The position numbers and the translations under genes were made by a program. A stretch of 64,000 nt of DNA. Origin: Chelativorans intermedius. GTDB taxonomy: Bacteria > Pseudomonadota > Alphaproteobacteria > Rhizobiales > Rhizobiaceae. A model generated the notes under the pieces. That model was given only the letters and a program-made list of their open reading frames with translations, was not told the DNA's origin and did not search any database. Of this stretch, positions 8,002-18,498 are shown piece by piece. Within the stretch, counting starts at the first letter, position 1. Each line of letters starts with the position of its first letter. The stretch lies in the NCBI RefSeq assembly GCF_025398255.1, contig NZ_JAODNW010000008.1, positions 96,222-160,221 on the forward strand, in the 5' to 3' direction.

Positions 8002-8271
8002 GGGGGCTGCCCCTGTCTTGGCGGCATTGCGCACGAATCTGTCGTGCTCACGAAACAAACTTATGGCATCGTGCCGCCCGCGCCAAGCAGCTTGCCACAG
8101 ATGACGCCATTTTATGCACGGCGCCTGCCGCGCAAGGCCAGCCGCGACAACCGGTAGCTGTTGGAAAACCGTTCTTCGCCTTGCGCCGGGGGGTGTGGAA
8201 TAATTAGATCGATTGGGCTGCGCGGCGCCATCCGCGCGGCATGTCGGAATATTGGACAAGGACAGGGAACC

Positions 8272-9246
8272 ATGACCAGCCGCCACGCGCCCGTTCTGAT
8301 CGTCGGATCGGGACCGGCAGGATACACCGCGGCGATCTATGCCGCCCGCGCCATGCTGAAGCCGCTGCTCGTGGCGGGGCTGGAGCAGGGCGGCCAGCTC
8401 ATGATCACCACGGATGTGGAAAACTATCCAGGCTTTGCCGAGCCGGTCCAGGGCCCGTGGCTGATGGAGCAGATGCGCGCCCAGGCGGAGAATGTGGGCG
8501 CCGAGATCGCCAGCGACCTGATCGTCGAGGCCGACCTCAGGCAGCGGCCCTTCCGCCTCACCGGCGATTCCGGCACGGTCTACACGGCCGATGCGCTGAT
8601 CATCGCCACCGGCGCCAAGGCCAGGTGGCTGGGCCTGCCTTCGGAGCAGACCTTCATGGGATTCGGCGTCTCCGCCTGCGCCACCTGCGACGGTTTCTTC
8701 TACCGCGGCAAGGACGTGGTGGTGGTGGGCGGCGGCAACACCGCCGTGGAGGAGGCGCTCTATCTCTCCAACCTCGCCCGGAAGGTGACGCTGCTGCACC
8801 GCCGAGACGAGCTGCGCGCCGAGCGTATCCTGCAGGAGCGGCTTTTCAGGAAAGACAATATCGATGTGATGTGGGATACGGTGATCGAGGAGATCACCGG
8901 CAACACGCCGAAGCCGCCGCTGCCGCCCTCCGTCACGGGCGTGACCGTGCGCAATGTGAAAAGCGGGGAGACCAGGGCGCTGCCTGTCGATGGCGTGTTC
9001 GTCGCCATCGGCCACGCGCCGGCGGTGGAACTCTTCGAGGGCCAGTTGAAGCAGAAGCCGAACGGCTATCTGTGGACGGAGCCCGACTCCACGCGCACGG
9101 ACGTGCCGGGCGTCTTCGCTGCCGGCGATGTCACCGACGACATCTATCGCCAGGCGGTCACGGCGGCGGGCATGGGCTGCATGGCGGCACTGGAAGCGGA
9201 GAAATATCTGGCGGAGATGGAAACGCGCCGCGAGGCGGCGGAATAG
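8272..9246 (+). CDS. trxB: Thioredoxin reductase
   Basis: A 324-residue flavoprotein that passes electrons from NADPH to thioredoxin. The FAD-binding GSGPAGYTAAIYAARA lies at residues 12-27. The redox-active CATC is in SACATCDGFFYRG (about residues 137-140). The NADPH site GGGNTAVEEALYLSN follows, and the FAD C-terminal motif is GVFAAGDVTDDIYRQAVTAAGMGC. ATG 8272 removes a poor upstream extension. The 270-base gap to the divergent lrp should hold both promoters, though I cannot pick a convincing one. Only 42 bases separate the stop from the LysR gene, suggesting co-transcription. Confidence 0.95.
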   Translation: MTSRHAPVLIVGSGPAGYTAAIYAARAMLKPLLVAGLEQGGQLMITTDVENYPGFAEPVQGPWLMEQMRAQAENVGAEIASDLIVEADLRQRPFRLTGDSGTVYTADALIIATGAKARWLGLPSEQTFMGFGVSACATCDGFFYRGKDVVVVGGGNTAVEEALYLSNLARKVTLLHRRDELRAERILQERLFRKDNIDVMWDTVIEEITGNTPKPPLPPSVTGVTVRNVKSGETRALPVDGVFVAIGHAPAVELFEGQLKQKPNGYLWTEPDSTRTDVPGVFAAGDVTDDIYRQAVTAAGMGCMAALEAEKYLAEMETRREAAE

Positions 9247-9288
9247 ACGCAACGGTTGCACGCCACCAAAAAAGAGGGGAACAGGGCG

Positions 9289-10179
9289 TTGGACTGGGAC
9301 AAGCTGAGGGTGTTTCACGCCGCCGCTTCGGCGGGGTCCTTCACCCATGCGGCGGAGACGCTGCATCTTTCGCAATCGGCGATCTCGCGCCAGGTGAGCG
9401 CGCTGGAGCAGGAGGTGGGCGTGCCGCTTTTCCACCGCCATGCGCGCGGCCTCGTGCTCACCGAGCAGGGCGAGATGCTCTATCGCACCGCGCACGAGGT
9501 TCTCATGAAGCTCGAAAGCGTGAAGGTGCGCCTGTCGGAGACCAAGGACCGGCCTTCCGGCCTGCTCAAGGTCTCCACCACGGTGGGGCTGGGCACCGGC
9601 TGGCTGACGGAGCGGCTGCCGGAGTTCGGCGAGCTCTATCCCGACATCCAGCTACAGCTCATTCTCGACAATGAGGAGCTGGACCTGACCATGCGCCAGG
9701 CCGATTGCGCCATCCGCCTGCGCCAGCCGCAGCAGCCGGACCTGATCCAGCGCAAGCTGTTCACCGTGCACTTCCATCTCTATGCCTCGCCCGGCTATGT
9801 GAACCGCTACGGAAAGCCGAGCTCGATCGACGATCTCGACCGCCACCGGCTCGTCACCTTCGGCGAGGCGGTGCCGGCGCATCTGAGCGACATGAACTGG
9901 CTGGAGACGGCGGGCAAGCCGGAGGGCGTGAAGCGCACAGTCGGCCTGCAGATCAACAACATCCTGTCGATCAAGATCGCCGTGCAGCGCGGCGCCGGAA
10001 TCGCCATGCTGCCCGACTACATGGTGGGCAACGAGAGCGGCCTGGTGCAGCTTCTGCCCGAGACCGCGGTGCCTTCCTTCGACACCTATTTCTGCTATCC
10101 CGAGACCCTGAAGCACCAGGCGAAGCTGCAGGTCTTTCGCGATTTTCTGATCTCGAAGTCGCGGAGCTGGACGTTTTGA
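9289..10179 (+). CDS. lsrB: LysR-family regulator, LsrB/VtlR type
   Basis: A 296-residue LysR-type regulator. The N-terminal HTH reads LDWDKLRVFHAAASAGSFTHAAETLHLSQSAISRQVSALEQEVG across residues 1-44, followed by a periplasmic-binding-protein-like effector domain with QADCAIRLRQPQQPDLIQRKLF. Sequence and place (trxB upstream, AbcR-like RNA downstream) fit S. meliloti LsrB and Brucella/Agrobacterium VtlR. Those proteins influence LPS genes, redox balance and AbcR small RNAs. Cysteines in ADCAIR and YFCYPE could be redox-sensitive, as reported for LsrB. The start appears to be TTG 9289, with GAGGGGA ending eight bases before it. A TTG at 9256 has no SD. The symbol rests on synteny and remembered sequence. 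Confidence 0.82.
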   Translation: MDWDKLRVFHAAASAGSFTHAAETLHLSQSAISRQVSALEQEVGVPLFHRHARGLVLTEQGEMLYRTAHEVLMKLESVKVRLSETKDRPSGLLKVSTTVGLGTGWLTERLPEFGELYPDIQLQLILDNEELDLTMRQADCAIRLRQPQQPDLIQRKLFTVHFHLYASPGYVNRYGKPSSIDDLDRHRLVTFGEAVPAHLSDMNWLETAGKPEGVKRTVGLQINNILSIKIAVQRGAGIAMLPDYMVGNESGLVQLLPETAVPSFDTYFCYPETLKHQAKLQVFRDFLISKSRSWTF

Positions 10180-10196
10180 GGGCACTTCCGCCCCTC

Positions 10197-10234
10197 CCAT
10201 GCAAAATTGCATGGCTGAAATGCAAAAAGCCATG
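10197..10234 (+). promoter_or_regulatory. Two overlapping dyads, candidate LysR-type operator for the AbcR-like RNA
   Basis: CCATGCAA-AA-TTGCATGG (10197-10214) is a perfect inverted repeat. It overlaps CATGGCT-N11-AGCCATG (10210-10234), which has the T-N11-A form of LysR-family boxes. The second dyad is centred about 50 bases before the likely start of the small RNA, a usual site for LysR activators. VtlR is known to activate an AbcR RNA in relatives. Binding by the neighbouring LsrB/VtlR protein is inferred. Confidence 0.55.
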
Positions 10235-10271
10235 GTTGTTATTTGAGCAGCAAATGCTCATATCTTGATCA

Positions 10272-10384
10272 CTCCCGGGGGTCTTCTCCTCCCATTTGCC
10301 CCCGCGAGTGTTCCCCTCTGGAGGTTTCGCCTTAATGGCACTTCCAATAACTGGGCCGGATCTTCCCGATCCGGCTCTTTTTTT
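10272..10384 (+). ncRNA. abcR: AbcR-type (alpha-r15) trans-acting small RNA
   Basis: A short transcription unit between lsrB and the EF-G-like gene. A TATCTT -10-like element (10261-10266) puts the start near 10272. CGGGGG (10276-10281) pairs with CCCCCG (10299-10304) and presents a 17-base loop containing CTCCTCCCA, the anti-SD sequence typical of AbcR RNAs. A second short hairpin (CCTC TG GAGG) and a U-rich linker follow, then a strong terminator. The predicted length of about 113 bases is right for the family. In S. meliloti the abcR genes also lie beside lsrB. AbcR RNAs block translation of ABC-transporter mRNAs with help from Hfq. Only one copy is seen here, and the ends are inferred. 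Confidence 0.78.
10355..10384 (+). terminator. Intrinsic terminator of the AbcR-like RNA
   Basis: GCCGGATC (10355-10362) pairs perfectly with GATCCGGC (10368-10375) around a TTCCC loop and is followed by TCTTTTTTT. It ends the small RNA 30 bases before the stop codon of the convergent EF-G-like gene. Confidence 0.93.
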
Positions 10385-10413
10385 GCCTCTCGTCGGGCCG
10401 GTGGGGCAGGGCC

Positions 10414-12420
10414 TCAGGCCGCCTTGCCCCTGGCGTTCAGAACCTCGTCGGCCAGCCGTCCGGTCAGCTCCGCCATATGGTCGAAGCTGGCGCGGTAGGT
10501 GGCCGCGCCTGCGGTGGCCGAGCGCAGCTCGATGATGATGTTGCCCAGCTCCGCCTCCGGCATCATCGCCTCCACCACGTCCCAGCCCGGTCTGTCGGTC
10601 CGCGTCTCGAACCCCAGAATCTGCCCGCGCCTTTGCGACAGGATGGCCGTCACGCGCGCCGTGGCGTCGGACGGCGTGTCGACCTCCACCTTCAGCATCG
10701 GCTCCAGAAGCACAGGGCTGGCGGCCGCCAGCGCCTCGCGCATGGCCAGCCGGGCAGCCATCTGGAAGGCCATGTCGGAGGAATCCACCGAGTGATAGGA
10801 CCCGTCGGCGAGATTCACCGCAATGTCGACGACCGGAAAGCCCAGCGGCCCGCTTTTCAGCGCCTCGCGCACCCCGGTTTCCACGGAGGGAATGTATTGC
10901 TTGGGCACCACGCCCCCGGTGATGGTCTCGGAGAATGCGAAGCCGCTGCCGCGCGGCAGCGGGCGGATTTCCAGAACCACGTCGCCGAACTGGCCGTGGC
11001 CGCCCGACTGCTTCTTGTGGCGGCCGCGCTGGGTGACGGACTTGCGGATCGTTTCGCGATAGGGCACCTGCGGCGCGCGCATCTCCACGGCCACCTGGTA
11101 CTTGCCTTCGAGCCGCTCCCTGGCCACGCGCAGGTGCATCTCGCCCTGGCCGCCGAGCACGGTCTCGCCCGTCTCCTGCCGCTGCTCCAGCACCAGCGAG
11201 GGGTCTTCCTGCAACAGCTTCTGTAGGGCGGTGGAAAGCTTCACCTCGTCCTTGCGGTCGCGCGGACTGATCGCCACGGCGAACACCGGCTGCGGCGTGG
11301 CCGGGCTGGCAAGCTGCACCGGCCGGGCCTTGCCGGTGGACAGCGTGTCGCCCGTATTGGCGCCTTCGAGCTTGCCGAGCGCTGCCGTCTCTCCCTCTCC
11401 GGCGGCGGCCAGCTTGGTCTGCTCGCGCCCGTTGAGCGCATAAAGGCCGGAGACGCGCCCGGCGCCGGGAAGCTCCATGCCGTCGCTCACCTGGCCGCAC
11501 AGCACCCGCGCCACGGACAGCTTGCCGCCGTGGCCGGTGTGAATCGTCTTCATGATCTGAAGGACCGTCTCGCCATTCGCCTCGACGCCCAGCCTCTCGC
11601 GCGTCGTGGCGACGTCCGGCGCATCGTGCCGGATGGCTTTCAGCAGCCGCAGCACGCCGTTGCCCCGCTCTGCCGAGCCAATGAGGACGGGCGTCACGGC
11701 GCCGGCGCGCAGATCGGCCGCCAGGTCGTCGAACACCGCATCGCGCGGCGGCTCGATCTCCTCCAGAAGCTGTTCCATCAGCGCGTCGTCATGGTCGGCC
11801 AGCGTCTCCAGCATCGAGAAACGGGCCTCGATCTCGCGTGCCTTTTCGTCGTCGGGAATGGCCGCGACCTCGCTGGGCGAGTGCTCGCGATAGATGTAGG
11901 CGCGCTCCAGCGCCAGGTCGATGGAGCCGATGACGATGCCGTCCTTACGCAGCGGAATCTGGCGCAGCAGCAGCGGATTGCGGCTCGCCGGCTGCAGCAG
12001 CTTCAGTGTCTCGCGCACCCCGGCGGCGCTCTTGTCGATCTTGTTGAGGAAGAGCATGCGCGGCACGCCCAGCGCGTCCAGCCGGTCGAGAACGAGCTGC
12101 AGTGCCAGCAGCTTCTTGTCGTCGGGTTCGGTCACCACCACGGCCACATCCGCCGCCGCCAGCACGGGCTCTGCCTCCAGCGCGAACTCCACCGAGCCCG
12201 GGCAGTCGACGAAGGTCATGCTTTCGCCCATGAAGCTCAAGGTGGCAAAGGCCGCCTCGACGCTGGTGGCACGCTCGCGCGCCTCGCCATGACGGGGCGG
12301 CCCGTCTTCGCCGGCGCGCGCCTGTATGGCCTCGAAAAGGGTGCTCTTGCCGCTTTCAAGGGGGCCAACAATGGCGATGCATTTTGGCCCCGTCTGTCTT
12401 CCTCCCGCGCGGTTTCCCAT
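10414..12420 (-). CDS. EF-G-like translational GTPase paralogue
   Basis: A 668-residue protein with the five-domain EF-G layout: GTPase (residues 1-260), domain II (TGHGGKLSVARVLCG), domain III, domain IV (QRGRHKKQSGGHGQFGDVV) and domain V near the end (ILSQRRGQILGFETR). The P-loop GPLESGKST and the NKID specificity motif are intact. The switch II motif is DCPGSVEF where true EF-G has DTPGHVDF, so the catalytic histidine is replaced by serine. It is shorter than EF-G (about 700). It is therefore an EF-G2-like paralogue rather than the main translocase, with its role unknown. GAGGAGGT lies seven bases before the ATG. It converges on the AbcR-like RNA. Confidence 0.85.
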   Translation of the reverse strand: MGNRAGGRQTGPKCIAIVGPLESGKSTLFEAIQARAGEDGPPRHGEARERATSVEAAFATLSFMGESMTFVDCPGSVEFALEAEPVLAAADVAVVVTEPDDKKLLALQLVLDRLDALGVPRMLFLNKIDKSAAGVRETLKLLQPASRNPLLLRQIPLRKDGIVIGSIDLALERAYIYREHSPSEVAAIPDDEKAREIEARFSMLETLADHDDALMEQLLEEIEPPRDAVFDDLAADLRAGAVTPVLIGSAERGNGVLRLLKAIRHDAPDVATTRERLGVEANGETVLQIMKTIHTGHGGKLSVARVLCGQVSDGMELPGAGRVSGLYALNGREQTKLAAAGEGETAALGKLEGANTGDTLSTGKARPVQLASPATPQPVFAVAISPRDRKDEVKLSTALQKLLQEDPSLVLEQRQETGETVLGGQGEMHLRVARERLEGKYQVAVEMRAPQVPYRETIRKSVTQRGRHKKQSGGHGQFGDVVLEIRPLPRGSGFAFSETITGGVVPKQYIPSVETGVREALKSGPLGFPVVDIAVNLADGSYHSVDSSDMAFQMAARLAMREALAAASPVLLEPMLKVEVDTPSDATARVTAILSQRRGQILGFETRTDRPGWDVVEAMMPEAELGNIIIELRSATAGAATYRASFDHMAELTGRLADEVLNARGKAA

Positions 12421-12622
12421 GATGCCGACCTCCTCTCACGCGTTGTCCCATGAGCGGCGGCCGGCCCTGCTCGGCCGTCGCGCTGGCGGAAGCCGCTCAC
12501 CGGTCGTCCGCCGTCACGGCATCGTCACATGACACGGGAAAGAGAGCAAGTGGCAGAAGAGGGCGACGGCTGCGAAACGGCGACGGGAACGGGATTGCAG
12601 CGGTCGCCGGCCCGCCGGCGCG

Positions 12623-14152
12623 TCAGGCAACGAGCGCGGCCTCCCGAACACTGTCCGCCGCTGGCTGCGGCGGCCGGAGTTTCGGTTGCGGCCGGCCGAG
12701 CAGGAAACCCTGGAACTGGTTGCAGCCGGCCGCCTTGGCAAGCTCGAACTCGGCTTCCGTCTCGATGCCCTCGGCAACGATGGTCAGCCCCTGCAGGCGC
12801 GCAACCTGGGTGAGCGCCGAGACGAACACCTGCGCGATGCTTCGCTCGCCGAGCTCGCGGATGTAGCTGCGATCGATCTTGATGCAGTCGATGGGCAGTT
12901 CCTTGAGATAGTTGAAACCGCAGTGGCCCGTGCCGAAATCGTCGAGCGCGATCTGGAATCCCATGGCGCGCAGCGTCTCGATGCGGGCGATGACCTGCGG
13001 TGTCGCCGCCGTTGCCACCGTTTCCGTGATTTCGAGGGTGAACCGTGCGGCGTCGCATCCGGTCTCGTTCAGCACGCGGCGCATCATGGTGACGATCTCG
13101 TCGCGCTTGAGCTGCTCGCCCGAGACGTTGATGCCGATGCGGCCCGCCGGCAGCGTGGGCGCATCCAGACAGGCGCGGCGGAAGACCCAGGCGCCCAGCA
13201 GGTCGATGAGGTTCGAGCGTTCGGCAACGGGAATGAACTGCGAAGGCGGGATCATGCCGCGCACCGGGTGGCGCCAGCGCACGAGGCCCTCCACGGCTGC
13301 CGCCGTGCGGCTGGCGTCCGTCACGGGCTGGTAGTGCACTTCCAGCTCGTTGAGGTAGATGGCGGCGCGCAGCTCGCGTTCGAGGAAGCGGCGATAGCGC
13401 TTCTCCGACAGCATCTCCTCGTCGAAGAGGGTGGCGCGTCCGCGTCCGCCGCTCTTGCTCTCGTAGAGCGCCAGATCGGCAAGCTGTATCAGCTCCTCGC
13501 TGTTGACGGTGTGCGCCGGCGCGGCCGCCACGCCGATCGACGCACTCAGCGGAATGCAGGACCCCTCGTGCTGAACGCCCTCGCTCAACAGGCCGATCAG
13601 GCGGCCGGTACGCCGCATTGCCCTTTCGATGTCGTTGCCCGGCATGATGATTCCGAACTCGTCCCCGCCCAGCCGGCCGAGGGTGCAGTCGGGAAAGCAC
13701 CAGCGCATGCACTCGACGAGATGAGACAGCGCCCTGTCGCCGAGCTGATGGCCGAAGCTGTCGTTGAGCTGCTTGAAATGATCGAGATCGACGAGCAGCA
13801 AGATCGCTTCGCGCCGCTGTCTCATGGTCCCGACGCTTTCGTTCAGAAGATCGAGGAAGATGCGGCGCACCACCGCGCCCGTCACGAGATCGGTCTCGAT
13901 GAGCTTGCGCCGCTCCGCCTCGACCGCCTCCGCTTCGCGCAGGCGATGCGTCACGCTGTGCCGCAGGTGGGAGAGCAGGCCGGCGCCAAGCGCCGAGGAC
14001 ATTGCCGCAGCCGCGGCCAGCCAGCGGGCCTGCGGGATCTCCGGATGCAGAAAGGCCGCGGAGACCGCGGCTGCGCTGGAAATCAGCAGCGAACCCTGCA
14101 CCGCCATGTAGAGAGGACTGCCGTGACTCTTTATCTTGGCAAGAACGTTCAT
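12623..14152 (-). CDS. GGDEF-EAL c-di-GMP turnover protein, membrane-bound
   Basis: A 509-residue protein. Two hydrophobic helices near the N-terminus (about residues 15-36 and 43-65) anchor it in the inner membrane. The GGDEF domain has LGRLGGDEFGII intact, so diguanylate cyclase activity is possible. The EAL domain reads VEGLVRW in place of EALVRW but keeps ALDDFGTGHCGFNYLKELPIDCIKIDRSYI and VAEGIETEAE, so phosphodiesterase activity is also plausible. ATG 14152 is chosen over an upstream in-frame ATG (14200) because GGGGGT lies seven bases before it. That SD is buried in a hairpin. About 200 bases separate it from the EF-G-like gene, with nothing notable seen there. Confidence 0.88.
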   Translation of the reverse strand: MNVLAKIKSHGSPLYMAVQGSLLISSAAAVSAAFLHPEIPQARWLAAAAAMSSALGAGLLSHLRHSVTHRLREAEAVEAERRKLIETDLVTGAVVRRIFLDLLNESVGTMRQRREAILLLVDLDHFKQLNDSFGHQLGDRALSHLVECMRWCFPDCTLGRLGGDEFGIIMPGNDIERAMRRTGRLIGLLSEGVQHEGSCIPLSASIGVAAAPAHTVNSEELIQLADLALYESKSGGRGRATLFDEEMLSEKRYRRFLERELRAAIYLNELEVHYQPVTDASRTAAAVEGLVRWRHPVRGMIPPSQFIPVAERSNLIDLLGAWVFRRACLDAPTLPAGRIGINVSGEQLKRDEIVTMMRRVLNETGCDAARFTLEITETVATAATPQVIARIETLRAMGFQIALDDFGTGHCGFNYLKELPIDCIKIDRSYIRELGERSIAQVFVSALTQVARLQGLTIVAEGIETEAEFELAKAAGCNQFQGFLLGRPQPKLRPPQPAADSVREAALVA

Positions 14153-14159
14153 CGCCCCG

Positions 14160-14185
14160 ACCCCCACTGCACCGCATGTGGGGGT
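14160..14185 (-). promoter_or_regulatory. Hairpin covering the SD of the GGDEF-EAL gene
   Basis: On the minus strand ACCCCCAC (14185-14178) pairs with GTGGGGGT (14167-14160) around a 10-base loop. The 3' arm contains GGGGGT, the likely ribosome binding site, seven bases before the ATG at 14152. If transcribed, the stem would hide the SD. Confidence 0.5.
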
Positions 14186-14283
14186 AAGAGAAGTGCACAA
14201 GACTTAAAGTCCCGTGAACGTTATTGCAGTGCACCGAAAAAGTTGGCGGATGGCCGGGCGCCGGCCACCCGCGACAGGCGGGA

Positions 14284-16628
<2,345 letters not shown>

Positions 16629-16633
16629 CCGGC

Positions 16634-16861
16634 TCAGCCCGCCGCGCGCAGCGAATGCCGGCCTGTCCCTTCGGCCGTAGGGGCGTGCATGGCGGCGAGC
16701 ACGGCATTGAGCTCGTCCATGTCGATATAGAAGGCGCGCGCCAGATGGACCGGGATCATCTCTTCCGGCACACCGCGCTCGAGCAGCTTCTCGACCGCAA
16801 GCAGAAGATGGGCGCGGTCGGTCAGGCGCCTCTTGATGCTGTCTTCCCTCGGATGGTGCAT
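16634..16861 (-). CDS. Small conserved-type hypothetical protein (75 aa)
   Basis: A 75-residue protein with no transmembrane segment. It begins MHHPREDSIKRRLTDRAHLL, with a helical, leucine-rich middle (LAVEKLLERGVPEEMIPVHLARAFYIDMDELNAVLAAM) that looks like a compact alpha-helical or HTH-like unit. AAGGGA lies six bases before the ATG, which supports expression. The last 15 residues look disordered. It ends six bases from the convergent EAL-like gene. I do not recognise a named family, though similar short proteins occur in rhizobia as hypotheticals. Confidence 0.6.
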   Translation of the reverse strand: MHHPREDSIKRRLTDRAHLLLAVEKLLERGVPEEMIPVHLARAFYIDMDELNAVLAAMHAPTAEGTGRHSLRAAG

Positions 16862-17046
16862 GTCTTTTCCCTTGGCTGAAGGGCATGGCCCCATGCCATG
16901 TCATCAGGCCGAAAACGCAGGCAGCACGCAACGGAAGCACTCGAAGCCGTCCGAAAAATGGCGGCCGGGGAATCATCCCCTTCACAATTATGCCGCGTAG
17001 GAGCGGCCACGCAAGGATTGTCCCGGCTGCCTTGCCCGAGGCTTGA

Positions 17047-17628
17047 TCAGAAGGAGAAGGATGCCTGCGCCGGCTCGCCGTCGGGCGGCACGGCACGCTC
17101 CAGCGCCAGCATGCGCCGCTTGGTCTGTGTGCCGCCGGGCGCGGAAAAGCCGCCGATCTTTCCGCCGGCGGCGAGCACGCGATGGCAGGGAACGAGGAGA
17201 GGAACGGGGTTGCGCCCCAGCGCAAGGCCGGTCTCGCGCGCGGCTTGCGGAAAGCCGGCCTGCGCGGCCAGCGCGCCATAGGTGGTGGTCTCGCCATAGC
17301 CAAGCCGCAGCGCGGCCCGGTAGATGGCGCGGCGGAAGGGGTCCACGCCATGAAGGTCGAGCTCCGTCGCCGAGAAGTCCTCCCGCTCTCCGGCGAAGTA
17401 GCGCATCGCCGCATCAACCACCGCTGCCGCCGCCCCGCAGGGCGCCGCCGCCCGCGCACCGGGAAGGCGCGCCGCCATGGCCTGTCCCGCCGCCTCGCGC
17501 GTGGCCACCGGCAGCATGAAGCGGGCAATCCCGCGCTCCGTCCAGCCGATGCCGCAGAAGCCGAAGGCGGTCTCGAAGACATGATGGAAAACCATGGCAG
17601 GCTCCAGCACGATTCCCTGGTCGCGCAT
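17047..17628 (-). CDS. ogt: Methylated-DNA-protein-cysteine methyltransferase
   Basis: A 193-residue O6-alkylguanine-DNA alkyltransferase. It transfers the alkyl group from O6-alkylguanine to its own cysteine in a suicide reaction. The active-site motif is NPVPLLVPCHRVLAAGGKIGGFS (Cys about residue 150). Upstream, GYGETTTYGALAAQAGFPQAARETGLALGRNP is the DNA-binding HTH with its arginine finger. The N-terminal RNase H-like domain is short. ATG 17628 is used, and ATG 17595 (MVFHHVFETAFG) is also possible. No AraC or Ada domain is fused, so it is the Ogt rather than the Ada form. It is divergent from the lytic transglycosylase gene. Confidence 0.9.
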   Translation of the reverse strand: MRDQGIVLEPAMVFHHVFETAFGFCGIGWTERGIARFMLPVATREAAGQAMAARLPGARAAAPCGAAAAVVDAAMRYFAGEREDFSATELDLHGVDPFRRAIYRAALRLGYGETTTYGALAAQAGFPQAARETGLALGRNPVPLLVPCHRVLAAGGKIGGFSAPGGTQTKRRMLALERAVPPDGEPAQASFSF

Positions 17629-17739
17629 GATAATCCTGGGACGGTACAAAGCAAGAACAAATTCCCGGATGGCATTGCCGATTGAATGGCGGGCAGGGCT
17701 GTTGTAAGGAGCGGGCGGCGGGGATGGCGGCGATCGATC

Positions 17740-18363
17740 ATGACGGAAAGCGGCGTGGCCATGCCCTTGATTCCTGCGACATCCACCCTTGCGCGTGCGT
17801 TGAGCCTTGGCCTCGCCCTGGCGCTGCCGGTTGCCGCAGGCTGCAGCGCGACGCAGACGGCCGCTGCCGGGTCCGGGGCCGAGGCGGTCTTGCAGGACAG
17901 CGCCGCCCCGGAGGAGGGGACTGCCCTGAGCGCCTATGCCGCGCCTCCGCCGGCTCTCGCACCGACAGCCTTCGAGGAAAGCGGCGCGGTGCGGCCGGTG
18001 GCAGCCCGCAGCCCGGAACTCGATGCGCTGATCGCCCGCTATGCCGCGCTCTACGGCGTGCCGGAGCGCCTGGTACGCCGGGTCGTGCAGCGGGAGAGCA
18101 ATTTCAACCCGCAGGCCCGCAACCGCATCTATTGGGGCCTCATGCAGATCCGCCACGACACGGCGCAGACCATGGGCTATCGCGGGCCGGCCAGCGGCCT
18201 GCTCGACGCCGAGACCAATCTGAAATACGCCGTGAAATACCTGCGCGGGGCCTACATCACCGCCGACGGCGACGAGGACAGGGCAGTGCGGCTCTATGCC
18301 AGCGGCTATTACTACGATGCCAAGCGCAAGGGACTGCTCAAGGAGACGGGCCTGCGCAGCTGA
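17740..18363 (+). CDS. Lytic transglycosylase (SLT-type) lipoprotein
   Basis: About 207 residues. The N-terminus has a lipoprotein signal (ALSLGLALALPVAAGCSA) with the lipobox Cys near residue 35, so it should be tethered to the outer membrane facing the periplasm. A low-complexity Ala/Pro linker leads to the catalytic domain: LIARYAALYGVPERLVRRVVQRESNFNPQA with the catalytic Glu (ESNFNP), then IYWGLMQIRHDTAQTMGYRG and NLKYAVKYLRGAY. These are the ES, GLMQI and AYN-like motifs of family 1 transglycosylases, which cut peptidoglycan to 1,6-anhydro muropeptides. The final AYN-type motif reads LYASGYYYDA. The start could also be ATG 17761. Confidence 0.87.
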   Translation: MTESGVAMPLIPATSTLARALSLGLALALPVAAGCSATQTAAAGSGAEAVLQDSAAPEEGTALSAYAAPPPALAPTAFEESGAVRPVAARSPELDALIARYAALYGVPERLVRRVVQRESNFNPQARNRIYWGLMQIRHDTAQTMGYRGPASGLLDAETNLKYAVKYLRGAYITADGDEDRAVRLYASGYYYDAKRKGLLKETGLRS

Positions 18364-18498
18364 TCGGCTGGCAAGAGGTGTCCGTTGGCTGGCCGCCGCC
18401 GTCTTCAAAAAGCTGGACAGGCCGCTATAAGGGTGCGCGCCGCTGCTCCGCCGCAAGCGGTCCCCTTGCGAAGGGGAGGGCGGTCGAAGGAGGCTTCC

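Noticed and set aside
8272..9246. trxB as an alkyl hydroperoxide reductase F-type enzyme
   Set aside because: There is no N-terminal thioredoxin-like domain, and the length matches TrxB.
7528..9495. A 655-residue minus-strand frame running through trxB and lsrB
   Set aside because: Only its last 157 residues are a real gene (lrp). The rest is the antisense of trxB and lsrB, a common artefact at high GC.
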